Origin: Bacteroidota bacterium
GTDB taxonomy: Bacteria; Bacteroidota; Ignavibacteria; Ignavibacteriales; Ignavibacteriaceae
Length of the DNA stretch: 55,121 nucleotides
Reading direction: 5' to 3'
NCBI GenBank assembly: GCA_021813585.1
Contig: JAKAJV010000071.1
Coordinates: forward strand, 1 to 55,121
Of this stretch, positions 8,584 to 16,841 are shown one piece after another; positions within the stretch are counted from its first letter, which is position 1; each line of letters begins with the position of its first letter. The position numbers were made by a program, and so were the translations under genes. A model generated the notes under the pieces. The model was not told the DNA's origin. It worked only from the letters and a program-made list of their open reading frames with translations, and searched no databases.

Positions 8584-10059
8584 ATGAGTTTGTTTAATAT
8601 AACAGCGATGATTTTTTTAATTATGTCTTTTCCATTCTATGCTGGTACTCCGGTTAAGTTCGATGATTATTTCATCGATAAGACAATGCGGATAGATTAT
8701 TATCATACCGGCGATGCTGCTGGGGAGTTGATAGCATTGGACCAGATTTATCGTTACGGCATTTGGGCCGGCAGCAGGACAAATTTGATAGATAATTTTA
8801 ACAACGGAAGATATTACATAAAAATTTACGATGCCGCTTCAGGCAGTTTGATTTTCTCCAAGGGATTTGACAGCTACTTTGGGGAATACCAAACAAGCGC
8901 GAGCGCATTAAAGGGAATTAAAAAAACTTATTCCGAATCGGCACTTATACCTTACCCAAAGACGAAAATAAAATTTGTTTTGGAGAGACGTAACCGCGAA
9001 AATAAGATGGAAGAAAATTTTTCTTCGGTTATAGACCCGGATGATATCGGAATAATAAGCGAGAGTACAAATGACAAATCGGTAAAGACGGTAAAGAGCT
9101 ATATATCCGGCGATCCCCACACAAAGGTTGATATCGCTGTACTTGCCGAAGGATATACTTCCGTAGAAGAGAATAAATTTAAATCTGATTTAAAAAGATT
9201 TACAAATATCTTTCTTAGCCAGGAACCCTATAAATCATATAAAGACAGGTTTAATATTTACGGGGTATTCAAACCTTCTGCAGAGAGCGGAGTTGATATT
9301 CCCACACACGGGATTTACAAAAACACTGCGCTAAGCTGCACCTTCAATTCGCTCGGCTCCGAGCGCTATCTTTTAACGGAAGACAACAAGGCGATGCGCA
9401 GTATTGCCGCTAATGTTCCTTATGATGCAATTTATATAATGGTTAACCACAACCGTTACGGCGGCGGCGGAATTTATAATTTGTATTGTACCTTTACCGC
9501 CGATAACCAATGGCACGAGTATCTGTTCCTGCACGAGTTCGGGCACTCATTTGCCGGGCTTGCAGATGAATATTATACGTCGGATGTTGCTTACAACGAT
9601 TTTTATCCCAAAGGTATAGAGCCGGTTGAACCGAACATTACCGCACTGCTCGATAACAAAAATCTCAAGTGGAAAGATCTGCTTACACCGGGAATTGAAG
9701 TACCGACTCCCTGGGAAAAAGAAGATTATGACAGACAGGACTACGAATGGCAGAAATATAGGAGAGAGTTGAACAATAAAATAGCCGATGCAAAACGAGG
9801 CGGCGCTACGAAAGCTGTGGTAAAAAAACTTGAAGACGAGTACAATGCCCAGGATAGAGAACATTCGTTGGCAATGGATAAATATTTAACAAGCAGTAAA
9901 TTCTGGGGAAAGGTCGGCGCATACCAGGGCGCGGGATATTCTTCCAAGGGATTGTACAGGCCGATGATAGACTGCATCATGTTTTCGAAAGGCAAAAAGC
10001 CGTTCTGTAAAGTCTGCGAGGCTGCAATAATTAGAATGATTAATTTTTATTCCGAATAG
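8584..10059 (+). CDS. Secreted M64-family (IgA peptidase-like) metallopeptidase
   Basis: A 491-aa exported zinc peptidase. The zinc motif HEFGHSFAGLADE begins at His317 (His317, Glu318, His321, Asp328), matching the HEXXH...D signature of peptidase family M64. An N-terminal M64-type beta domain covers about 25-150, after a signal peptide (MSLFNITAMIFLIMSFPFYA). A highly charged helical segment (about 378-435) sits between the active site and the conserved C-terminal MIDCIMFS and FCKVC region, where the three cysteines probably stabilise the fold. The substrate is unknown; IgA cleavage is the name-giving activity of one relative and should not be assumed. The first MITE copy lies immediately downstream. 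Confidence 0.85.
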   Translation: MSLFNITAMIFLIMSFPFYAGTPVKFDDYFIDKTMRIDYYHTGDAAGELIALDQIYRYGIWAGSRTNLIDNFNNGRYYIKIYDAASGSLIFSKGFDSYFGEYQTSASALKGIKKTYSESALIPYPKTKIKFVLERRNRENKMEENFSSVIDPDDIGIISESTNDKSVKTVKSYISGDPHTKVDIAVLAEGYTSVEENKFKSDLKRFTNIFLSQEPYKSYKDRFNIYGVFKPSAESGVDIPTHGIYKNTALSCTFNSLGSERYLLTEDNKAMRSIAANVPYDAIYIMVNHNRYGGGGIYNLYCTFTADNQWHEYLFLHEFGHSFAGLADEYYTSDVAYNDFYPKGIEPVEPNITALLDNKNLKWKDLLTPGIEVPTPWEKEDYDRQDYEWQKYRRELNNKIADAKRGGATKAVVKKLEDEYNAQDREHSLAMDKYLTSSKFWGKVGAYQGAGYSSKGLYRPMIDCIMFSKGKKPFCKVCEAAIIRMINFYSE

Positions 10060-10068
10060 AAATTAATA

Positions 10069-10213
10069 ACTCATGTTACGCAGGAATACATTTTGATGTC
10101 CGCATTGTCATTCCCACGAAAGTGGGAATCCATTTTTTATCATATTTTCGCATCTTGGATACCCGCTTTCGCGGGTATGACACTCAAGCTTTATAATTTT
10201 GCGTAACATGAGT
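10069..10213. mobile_element. MITE-like element, copy 1 (145 bp)
   Basis: Terminal inverted repeats ACTCATGTTACGCA (10069-10082) and TGCGTAACATGAGT (10200-10213) bound a 145-bp non-coding element. The flanks carry a perfect 5-bp direct repeat TAATA (10064-10068 and 10214-10218), which reads as a target-site duplication. Inside are two 8-bp-stem hairpins, ATTCCCACGAAAGTGGGAAT (10111-10130) and ATACCCGCTTTCGCGGGTAT (10159-10178). A second copy at 25434-25578 differs at one base (A at 10187, T at 25552). No transposase is encoded, so it needs one in trans. The insertion-sequence family cannot be assigned from the 5-bp duplication alone. Confidence 0.88.
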
Positions 10214-10275
10214 TAATAAAAAATTTCAGTAGGATGTTAAGCCGAAGATATTTCTATCTGAGGATGAAATTTTTT

Positions 10276-12255
10276 TTACCATCCGTAGTTAACGTCAAAC
10301 TTTTCTTTTACAACCGGGTGATGGAGTTCTTTTAATTCCGATAGCTTTGCGGTATCCACCGGAAAAGTTTTTACATGAAGACATCTGTCGTTAACCGGCT
10401 CGCCTGTTTCTTCGCATAAGTCCACGTAGCTTATCGATTCGGGTTTCTTAAAATCGGAAGATGAGAATCCTCTAATATCCATGGAGATTTCTTGCATCAT
10501 TTTTCCCCAGATAGGCGCACAGGCTGTTCCTCCATACTGGTAGCCCCCGCTTAATTTATGCTTGGGATTATCAAACCCGATCCAGATAGCTGTTGAAAGC
10601 TCAGGGTTGTAACCGACGAACCAGGCGTCGGTATAGTCCTGTGTAGTTCCGGTTTTGCCTGCGGCTACCCCGTGGTAAAACCTCCGTACCGAACTTGCTG
10701 TTCCTCCGTTAACAACTTCTTTTAGTGCTGCGGTAGTTAAATACGCGGTTGCAGAGTCAAGTACTGTAGAATCTTGGACAGCTCTGCTGTATAGTATGTT
10801 GCCGTTTTTATCTTCTATTTTAGTTATGGCAAAAGGTTCGGCATATTTACCTTCATCTGCAAACACAGCGTACGAAGAGGCCATTTCAAGGGGCGTTACA
10901 TCGCTTGTACCAAGTGCAATTGAAGGATATGGGAGTAATTCTGATTTGATTCCTAATCTATGTGCAAAGTCTACAACCGAATCGGGAGTTGTTAGTCTAG
11001 TTATTGCATAAGCTGCCGACCTGTTAATTGAATGCTGAATTGCGGTTTCCATTGGTAACGGCGATGCCGTATAATCGTTGTCGTCGTTCTGCGGATTCCA
11101 TTGATAAGCTGTTCCTGAGTCAACAACGACCGGTACATTTAACAAAGGCTCTGCAAGAGTATACCCTTTCTCCAACAAGCTTCCGTACAGAAATGCCTTA
11201 AATGAAGAGCCCGGCTGCCTGCGGATTTGTACCGCTCTATTTAGTCCCAGCGGATTTGAATTAGGATTTCCGCCAATCATTACTCTAATCATTCCGGTTC
11301 CCGGCTCAACCGAGACCAAACCGATCTGCGCGTCTTTCATTGAGTTCGGGAACTGCTTCCATTGGGAATTAACCGCATCTTCGGCGGATTTCTCCATATC
11401 ATAGTTTAGGGTTGTTGTAATTTTTAATTCGTTCTTATCCAGGTAAATTCCTCTTTTATTCAGGATGTCTACGGCTTCTCGTCTAATATATTCCATGAAA
11501 TATTTTCCGACGCAGGCATTTAAATTCAATCCGAGGGGTGTGTTCTTAAGCCTGTTAAATTCAGCTTCGCTTATTTTGCCCACATCAACCAGGTTATGCA
11601 GAACTATGTTCCTTCTTGCGAGCATTTTACCGGGATGTTTTACCGGATCGTAACCGGTGGGCGATTGAACCAATCCGACCAGAGCAGCGCTTTCAGTGAT
11701 TGATAATTTATCCGGGGTCTTGTTAAAATATTCTTCCGACGCAGCCCAAATGCCGTAAGCTCCTCTTCCAAAGTAAACCGTATTAAGGTACATCAGTAAA
11801 ATTTCGTCTTTGGTAAATTTCTGTTCAAGTTTTCTGGCAAGTTCAATCTCTTTTATTTTTCTTGAGATAGTTCTTTCGTTAGTTAAAAATAAATTGCGAG
11901 CTAGCTGCATGGTTAGAGTACTTCCGCCTTCGATGCGACCGGTTAATGTTTTAAAAATTCCTCTGATAATTCCCTTTATCGAAACGCCGTCATGATTATA
12001 AAAATCTCTGTCCTCTGTAGCGATTAGGCTCCATAAAACGTATTTGGAAATATATCCGGTGCTTCTGGCATCCACTCTGTCTTTATCGCCAAAATATCCG
12101 ATTACATGTCCGTCGAAAGACACGGCATAAGAGGCAAAACGGATATTTATCGGCGGCAGGTCTTGCGGATAAGTAGATGAAGCGAAAAGCAGTAATAAGG
12201 TAATAATTAAAATTGATTTTAATTTTAAATCATTCGGTACAGCAGCAATCTTCAT
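10276..12255 (-). CDS. Class A penicillin-binding protein (PBP1-like)
   Basis: A bifunctional peptidoglycan synthase of about 659 aa anchored by one N-terminal membrane segment. The GT51 transglycosylase domain (about 65-240) shows ATEDRDFYNHDG with the catalytic Glu, GGSTLTMQLARN and the KIKEIELARKLE region. The transpeptidase domain shows the active serine in QPGSSFKAF (about residue 350), SINRS as the SXN motif and AAGKTGTT as the KTG box. It is shorter than E. coli PBP1a (850 aa) and has no OB-fold insert. The ATG at 12255 is preferred over the GTG at 12270, whose ribosome-binding site would touch it. MITE copy 1 lies about 60 bp beyond its 3' end. Confidence 0.93.
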   Translation of the reverse strand: MKIAAVPNDLKLKSILIITLLLLFASSTYPQDLPPINIRFASYAVSFDGHVIGYFGDKDRVDARSTGYISKYVLWSLIATEDRDFYNHDGVSIKGIIRGIFKTLTGRIEGGSTLTMQLARNLFLTNERTISRKIKEIELARKLEQKFTKDEILLMYLNTVYFGRGAYGIWAASEEYFNKTPDKLSITESAALVGLVQSPTGYDPVKHPGKMLARRNIVLHNLVDVGKISEAEFNRLKNTPLGLNLNACVGKYFMEYIRREAVDILNKRGIYLDKNELKITTTLNYDMEKSAEDAVNSQWKQFPNSMKDAQIGLVSVEPGTGMIRVMIGGNPNSNPLGLNRAVQIRRQPGSSFKAFLYGSLLEKGYTLAEPLLNVPVVVDSGTAYQWNPQNDDNDYTASPLPMETAIQHSINRSAAYAITRLTTPDSVVDFAHRLGIKSELLPYPSIALGTSDVTPLEMASSYAVFADEGKYAEPFAITKIEDKNGNILYSRAVQDSTVLDSATAYLTTAALKEVVNGGTASSVRRFYHGVAAGKTGTTQDYTDAWFVGYNPELSTAIWIGFDNPKHKLSGGYQYGGTACAPIWGKMMQEISMDIRGFSSSDFKKPESISYVDLCEETGEPVNDRCLHVKTFPVDTAKLSELKELHHPVVKEKFDVNYGW

Positions 12256-12449
12256 TAACGAAAAACTCACTCCAAAAATAATTATAAAAATAATTAATAA
12301 TCTTCAAAAAAGGAGTAAAAAAACTTTTCGGCAGAAAAAGAAAGAAATTTATTTCGCTTAATCTTAAAAAAAGTTATTTTATATAGTAAAATTGCGGGAA
12401 GTAGCTGATTAAATAATTAGTATTCTATGGCAAATAAAAGGTGACCCAA

Positions 12450-12659
12450 ATGAGAGAATTCTTTAGCGTACCGGAGGTTGCCAGGTTATTAAAAATTAGC
12501 CGATCGTCGGTTTTATACAACATTAAAGCGGGAAAGCTAAAAGCAGCACGCGTAGGAAAAATATATATAATCTCGAAGGAAGATTTCGGAGATTTTTTAA
12601 AAACCCACGGGAATAAGAAAAAAGCAGTTAAACAAAATCAAACTACTCTGGAGTTTTAA
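12450..12659 (+). CDS. Small excisionase-type helix-turn-helix protein
   Basis: A 69-aa protein with a winged-helix MerR-type DNA-binding domain of the HTH_17/excisionase family: FFSVPEVARLLKISRSSV, then the wing ARVGKIYIISKEDFGDFL, and a basic tail. ATG at 12450 is chosen because GGTGA lies five bases upstream; the in-frame GTG at 12441 is part of that ribosome-binding site. No integrase or phage gene is near, so it is more likely a small transcriptional regulator or remnant than a phage excisionase. Target unknown. Confidence 0.8.
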   Translation: MREFFSVPEVARLLKISRSSVLYNIKAGKLKAARVGKIYIISKEDFGDFLKTHGNKKKAVKQNQTTLEF

Positions 12660-12690
12660 TATCGTTCTATTAACCGAAATATTTTAATTA

Positions 12691-13092
12691 CTATTGCTGC
12701 CGCTTTATATATTCTTTCTCAACTTTGTCAATGAATATGCCGATAGTTATAATGTATTTTACCTTAATTTTTTCGAAAAGCTTGTCAGGAAATTTTCTAT
12801 CATTAACTTGTGAAATAATGTATCTATCATCCAACATCTCTATAAAAACATTTGCATTATTTATTAAACCGAATTTCTCGGCGGCATACAAACATTCTTT
12901 TGGATACCTGCATTCTAAATTATGCTTTTTAAGTAGGACCTTGGAGAGTTTGATGATATTATCGAGAATGTACGCAAACCTTGTTAAAATAATCTCTTTT
13001 TTCTGGTCGTTAATTGAAGTAGAGCAGATAAGCTTTAATCTGTTGTATGAATCAAGTATATCTTCAAAAACTTCTGAAACTTCTGTGTGCAT
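12691..13092 (-). CDS. Orphan HepT/HI0074-like protein
   Basis: An all-helical protein of 133 aa (138 if a TTG at 13107 is used). The C-terminal half, YPKECLYAAEKFGLI then FIEMLDDRYIISQ, resembles nucleotidyltransferase substrate-binding proteins of the HI0074/HepT family, the partners of minimal nucleotidyltransferases (MNT) in toxin-antitoxin systems. In that family the motif is Arg-X4-His; here the His position is Gln (DRYIISQ), so a HepT-type RNase activity would be lost. No MNT gene is adjacent. It is convergent with the small helix-turn-helix gene. The family call is by motif resemblance and moderately sure. Confidence 0.6.
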   Translation of the reverse strand: MHTEVSEVFEDILDSYNRLKLICSTSINDQKKEIILTRFAYILDNIIKLSKVLLKKHNLECRYPKECLYAAEKFGLINNANVFIEMLDDRYIISQVNDRKFPDKLFEKIKVKYIITIGIFIDKVEKEYIKRQQ

Positions 13093-13107
13093 TAAATCAA
13101 CAAACAA

Positions 13108-13535
13108 TATTATTTTCCAACTGTATTGAAACTTTTTGATATTTATTGCATATAATATAAAAAAAATGATCGTAAAATTTTGAACTTTTTAAGACTTGTA
13201 AATGTCTAATAATTTAGTACGAATGATAGTAATCACAATTGTAGACACAGGAAGTTAAGCCTTTGTAATATTTAATTATTGGCATATCAACTGCCGTAAA
13301 TTAAATAAAATAGAGTATTATTATTAATTTGGGCGCAACGGAAGATAATAAATACTATAATATTTAGTACTTATAGTAGATTTTCGATGATGATAAATAG
13401 TTAATTGTGATTTCTACTTTATTTTTGACTTATATTAATCTAAAAAAATTATTTATATTTGCCATTTGCAAAAATTTTGAATTTCCTGTTTGGAGATTCT
13501 AATTTATTAAATTCACATAAAGGAGTTAAGTAAAA
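13108..13535. other. AT-rich leader region of the primary sigma factor gene
   Basis: This 428-base gene-free stretch is very AT-rich. It holds a TATATTTG at 13454-13461 that fits the -7 element of Bacteroidota promoters, but no TTG lies at the expected 19-21 bases upstream (the nearest, 13425-13427, is 26 bases away). AGGAG at 13521-13525 is the ribosome-binding site of the sigma factor gene. I see nothing else in it. Confidence 0.4.
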
Positions 13536-14393
13536 TTGAAAATAACAAAGCAATTTACAAACCGCGAAAGTAAGTCCCTGGATCAATATTTATTAGAGAT
13601 CGGGAAAGTGGACTTAATAACTCCGGAACAAGAAATAGAATTAGCTAAACGCATAAAGAAAGGCGACAGGCTGGCTCTTGAATCGTTGACAAAAGCTAAT
13701 CTTCGCTTTGTTGTGAGCGTTGCAAAACAATTTCAAAACCAGGGACTTTCTCTGGGTGACCTTATTAATGAGGGTAATCTAGGCTTAATTAAAGCGGCGG
13801 AAAGATTTGACGAAACCAGAGGATTTAAATTTATCTCTTATGCAGTATGGTGGATTAGACAGTCAATTATGCAGGCAATCGCCGAGCAATCCAGAATGGT
13901 TAGATTACCTCTTAACCGTGTAGGAACATTAAATAAGCTGGGTAAGGCTTATTCTAAGCTGGAACAAGAATATGAACGTAAACCAAGTGCATCCGAGCTT
14001 GCCGAAGAACTGGATATGAAAGCGGAAGAGGTTAGCGACACGCTTCAATTATATGGCAGACACGTTTCAATGGATGCGCCTTTTTCGGGCGACGACGATA
14101 AAAACAGCTTAATTGATGTGCTGCCAAATGAGCAGCAGCCTTCTCCGGATGTTAAACTGATGCAGGAATCTTTAAAGGCTGAAGTGGAAAGTGTTTTATC
14201 AACTTTGAGCGAAAGAGAAGCTAGCGTACTAAGATTATACTTCGGCATCAACAGCGAGCATTCCGCTACTCTTGAAGAGATCGGCGAAAGATTCAACTTA
14301 ACAAGAGAAAGAGTAAGACAAATAAAAGAGAAAGCTCTTCGTTCGTTAAGACATCCATCCAGGAGCCAAAACCTGAAAGCATATTTGGGTTAG
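13536..14393 (+). CDS. rpoD: Primary RNA polymerase sigma factor (Bacteroidota-type, short)
   Basis: A 285-aa sigma-70 protein directing RNA polymerase to housekeeping promoters. Visible regions are 1.2 ([20 protein letters not shown]), 2 ([20 protein letters not shown], then [16 protein letters not shown]), 3 (about 130-190) and 4 ([20 protein letters not shown]). It lacks region 1.1 and the long non-conserved insert of proteobacterial RpoD, as do Bacteroidota primary sigma factors of about 287 aa. The start is TTG with AGGAG ten bases upstream; starting here gives the typical [15 protein letters not shown] opening. It ends in a rho-independent terminator. The promoters seen in this window match its expected specificity. 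Confidence 0.93.
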   Translation: MKITKQFTNRESKSLDQYLLEIGKVDLITPEQEIELAKRIKKGDRLALESLTKANLRFVVSVAKQFQNQGLSLGDLINEGNLGLIKAAERFDETRGFKFISYAVWWIRQSIMQAIAEQSRMVRLPLNRVGTLNKLGKAYSKLEQEYERKPSASELAEELDMKAEEVSDTLQLYGRHVSMDAPFSGDDDKNSLIDVLPNEQQPSPDVKLMQESLKAEVESVLSTLSEREASVLRLYFGINSEHSATLEEIGERFNLTRERVRQIKEKALRSLRHPSRSQNLKAYLG

Positions 14394-14400
14394 CCATTAA

Positions 14401-14436
14401 AAAATTCCATCCCGATTAAATCGGGGTGGAATTTTC
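14401..14436 (+). terminator. Terminator of the sigma factor gene
   Basis: A stem of ATTCCATCCCGA against TCGGGGTGGAAT (one T-G pair) with loop TTAAA, flanked by AAAA and TTTT, starts eight bases after the stop codon. Because the A/T flanks are symmetrical it may serve the opposing gene at 14474 as well. Confidence 0.85.
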
Positions 14437-14473
14437 AATTTATAAATCTTACCAATTTGTTTTAGCAGCACTA

Positions 14474-15190
14474 CTATAATTTCTTTAACCAGTCCTCATC
14501 TAAGCCGGATTTTTTAAATAGCTCATAATATTTCCTGGCTACTTCGTTCCTGGTTTCTTCAAGCTCGTCAATAAATTCCTTTAATGCTATATCACCTCCG
14601 AAAGTAAAATAATATTCGATTAATTTTTGCATATATTTTTTAGTCAGATCCGAAATAACGTTGAAGGCCTGAGAAGTAGTATTATCGAGCGCGCTTAAAT
14701 TTTTCTCTTCTTCCGGCCGGATAACTTCTTCTTCATCTAAGATAGAATAATCGTCAACCTTGTCTTCAAGTTCTTTAAGTACTGCCCAATTTGTTGCAAG
14801 TTGAAATAGCAGCTCCAGTATTTCGCCCAATCTCTTTTCGCGTTCGGTAATAAAATTTACGCGGGCTTCGTCTTTTATTACTTCATCCTTAGCTTCTATT
14901 TCAAGTTTGTTTAATAAGCTTATTAGACTGATATTTTCTTTAGTCTTTTCCGCAATAGCCCGGAACTTGAAAATAATTCTTTCATCAAATGCTATTTCTA
15001 CGTCGCTGTAAATTCCGTTGTCTTCAAGAAGAGAAATAATTTCAGACTTCTTGCCCGGCAGCCGGCGGTCCAAATATTCATTTGTAAGATTAAAATTATT
15101 ATATATGTCCGATCGCTCGTCAATCATGCTGGCTAGGTACGACTTTAACTTAAGCAGCGTTAAGAATAAATTGTTTTTATCATTGCTCAT
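14474..15190 (-). CDS. Hypothetical helical cytoplasmic protein
   Basis: A 238-aa acidic, lysine/glutamate-rich protein, not recognised. It has no signal peptide or membrane segment and is predicted nearly all helical, with coiled-coil-like stretches about 85-140 and 195-225. Features include LDRRLPGKKSEI near 48 and an acidic patch DEEEVIRPEEE around 153. GGGG precedes the ATG at proper spacing and codon use resembles its neighbours, so it is a real gene. It is convergent with the primary sigma factor gene and diverges from the lytic transglycosylase. No function can be offered. Confidence 0.75.
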   Translation of the reverse strand: MSNDKNNLFLTLLKLKSYLASMIDERSDIYNNFNLTNEYLDRRLPGKKSEIISLLEDNGIYSDVEIAFDERIIFKFRAIAEKTKENISLISLLNKLEIEAKDEVIKDEARVNFITEREKRLGEILELLFQLATNWAVLKELEDKVDDYSILDEEEVIRPEEEKNLSALDNTTSQAFNVISDLTKKYMQKLIEYYFTFGGDIALKEFIDELEETRNEVARKYYELFKKSGLDEDWLKKL

Positions 15191-15367
15191 AATTACCCCG
15201 ATTTAATAATGAAACAAATTTGCCTTTTTTAAATTATGAAAAATCGCAAATAAAGATAATATCAACAATAAAAAAAATTACTGAATTTTTAGGTACAGTT
15301 AAACATATGGTTTAATATTTGATTAAAATAATTATATTTCTAAAAGATTTTAAATGGAAGTTTTAAT

Positions 15368-16351
15368 ATGGAACAAGATGCCGCAAAGAAGAAATTTATC
15401 GGTTCGAACTATTTTTATTTTTTAATCGGTTTCGCGTTTGGTATGGTTATTCTTACCGTGTACGGAATATATTCAAGCAAAAAAAATGTTCCGCCTGGTA
15501 AAGATTCGGTTTTATATAACAGCGGACAAATCCCAAACAGAATCGAATTGCCGCCTATACCGGACAGACTTAATTTTGCCGGAGAAAGAGTTCCTATGGA
15601 AAATTTTGAAGTGAAGGAGAGAATTGAAAGAGAGTTCCTGGTTAATGCATACTGGTACTCCGCTACTATCCTTGGCCTGCAGAGAGCCAACAGATGGTTC
15701 CCGGTTATTGAGCCAATTCTAAAGAAGTATAAGATACCTGACGATTTTAAATTCATTCCTTTAATTGAAAGCAACCTTACAAACGCTGTTTCACCCGCAG
15801 GCGCGGTAGGCTACTGGCAGATAACAGAAGATATAGCTAAGAAATACGGATTGGAAGTTAATGACGAGGTAGATGAAAGATATAATGTCGAAAAATCTAC
15901 CGAGGCCGCGTGCAAATATATCCTAGACGCTTATAGCAAATTTAAAAGCTGGACCTTGGCCGCGGCTTCATTTAATATGGGTATTAACGGCACAGTAAAT
16001 CAACTGGAAAGACAAAAGGCAAAAGATTATTACAACCTTGTATTAAGCGATGAGACTTCCAGATATGTACCCAGACTGGTTGCGGTAAAAGAAATATCTT
16101 TACATCCGGAAAAATACGGCTATTATTTGAAACCTTCGGAATTATACCAGCCTTTAAAAGTACATTTTATTATGATAGATTCACCGGTTGAAAACTGGGC
16201 CGACTTTGCCGCAGAACGCGGAATTAACTACAAGATATTGAAATATTTTAATCCCTGGCTGAGAGATATTTCCCTGACAAATAAAAAAAAGAAAATTTAT
16301 GAAATTAAAATGCCGGATAAAGGAACCATAGAAATGATAAAAGATGAATAA
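15368..16351 (+). CDS. Membrane-anchored lytic transglycosylase (GH23, MltD-like)
   Basis: A 327-aa peptidoglycan-cleaving enzyme. One N-terminal transmembrane segment (residues 14-36, YFYFLIGFAFGMVILTVYGI) anchors it to the inner membrane with the body in the periplasm. The SLT domain (about 105-245) shows the catalytic Glu134 in PLIESNLTNAVSPAGAVG, followed by YWQIT and AAASFNMG, as in the MltD branch. The C-terminal region (from about 262) has a degenerate LysM-like fold (VENWADFAAERGINYKILKYFNPWL) that may hold glycan strands. GGAAG lies eight bases before the ATG. With the nearby PBP it fits cell-wall remodelling. Confidence 0.88.
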   Translation: MEQDAAKKKFIGSNYFYFLIGFAFGMVILTVYGIYSSKKNVPPGKDSVLYNSGQIPNRIELPPIPDRLNFAGERVPMENFEVKERIEREFLVNAYWYSATILGLQRANRWFPVIEPILKKYKIPDDFKFIPLIESNLTNAVSPAGAVGYWQITEDIAKKYGLEVNDEVDERYNVEKSTEAACKYILDAYSKFKSWTLAAASFNMGINGTVNQLERQKAKDYYNLVLSDETSRYVPRLVAVKEISLHPEKYGYYLKPSELYQPLKVHFIMIDSPVENWADFAAERGINYKILKYFNPWLRDISLTNKKKKIYEIKMPDKGTIEMIKDE

Positions 16352-16640
16352 GTTATATTCCCGGTATTATCTCATCACTTCTGCAATTAAACTGATTCCG
16401 GGCGTGCGGTGTGAAAATCATAAAAGAAGATTGAAATTTCTCATCTCCATTTTTTAATTCAGCTTAAAAAATTTCTTCCAATTATCTGATATGCATTCAA
16501 AAATTTTATAAGAGGGAAAATTTTTCGGGGTAAAATAAAACTGCAAGCATACCCTACACGGCTAAAAATGAGTTATTATCTATTCGTGCCGGATAGTTTA
16601 TTGAGGCATAAAAGTTGCGCTGCATCTTGGTAACTGCTTT

Positions 16641-16794
16641 TTGCCGGTTGATAAGCCGGGCAAATTTAATATGATTAAGCGGGGAAGCTAATCCTGGATG
16701 AGCATGTTAGCGCAATTGGTCCGGAGACGGTACTGCTAAACGATAACTTAAATATCTCCCTATTTAATATTTTGTTAGCAGTACTCCCCAGACC
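16641..16794 (+). ncRNA. Structured leader or small RNA upstream of the serpin gene
   Basis: Three consecutive hairpins lie on the serpin strand: TTGCCGGTT/AGCCGGGCAA with loop GATA (16641-16663); GCTAA/TTAGC (16687-16711); and a long arm GGTC-c-GGAG-acgg-TACTGCTAA (16718-16739) against TTAGCAGTA-CTCC-cca-GACC (16775-16794). The last ends 47 bases before the serpin start codon and has no T-run, so it is not a terminator. It sits in a 490-base gap with no open reading frame of note. I could not match it to TPP, cobalamin, SAM, c-di-GMP, fluoride or SRP RNA consensus. Cis-acting leader or independent RNA are both possible. Confidence 0.45.
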
Positions 16795-16841
16795 GGCAGA
16801 AGGCGGCTTTAATTTTTATTAAATAATTATTCGAGGGGTTT

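Noticed and set aside
12725-13129. 134-aa plus-strand open frame opposite the HepT-like gene
   Set aside because: Serine-rich mirror of the minus-strand coding frame, without ribosome-binding site or recognisable domain.
16629-16646. Sigma-54 promoter (TGG...TTTGC) before the serpin gene
   Set aside because: The GG and GC elements are 12 bases apart instead of 10, and the -24 half is poor.
16641-16794. Cobalamin, TPP or SAM riboswitch, or SRP RNA, upstream of the serpin gene
   Set aside because: The conserved boxes of these RNAs are missing; only the general presence of stems agrees.
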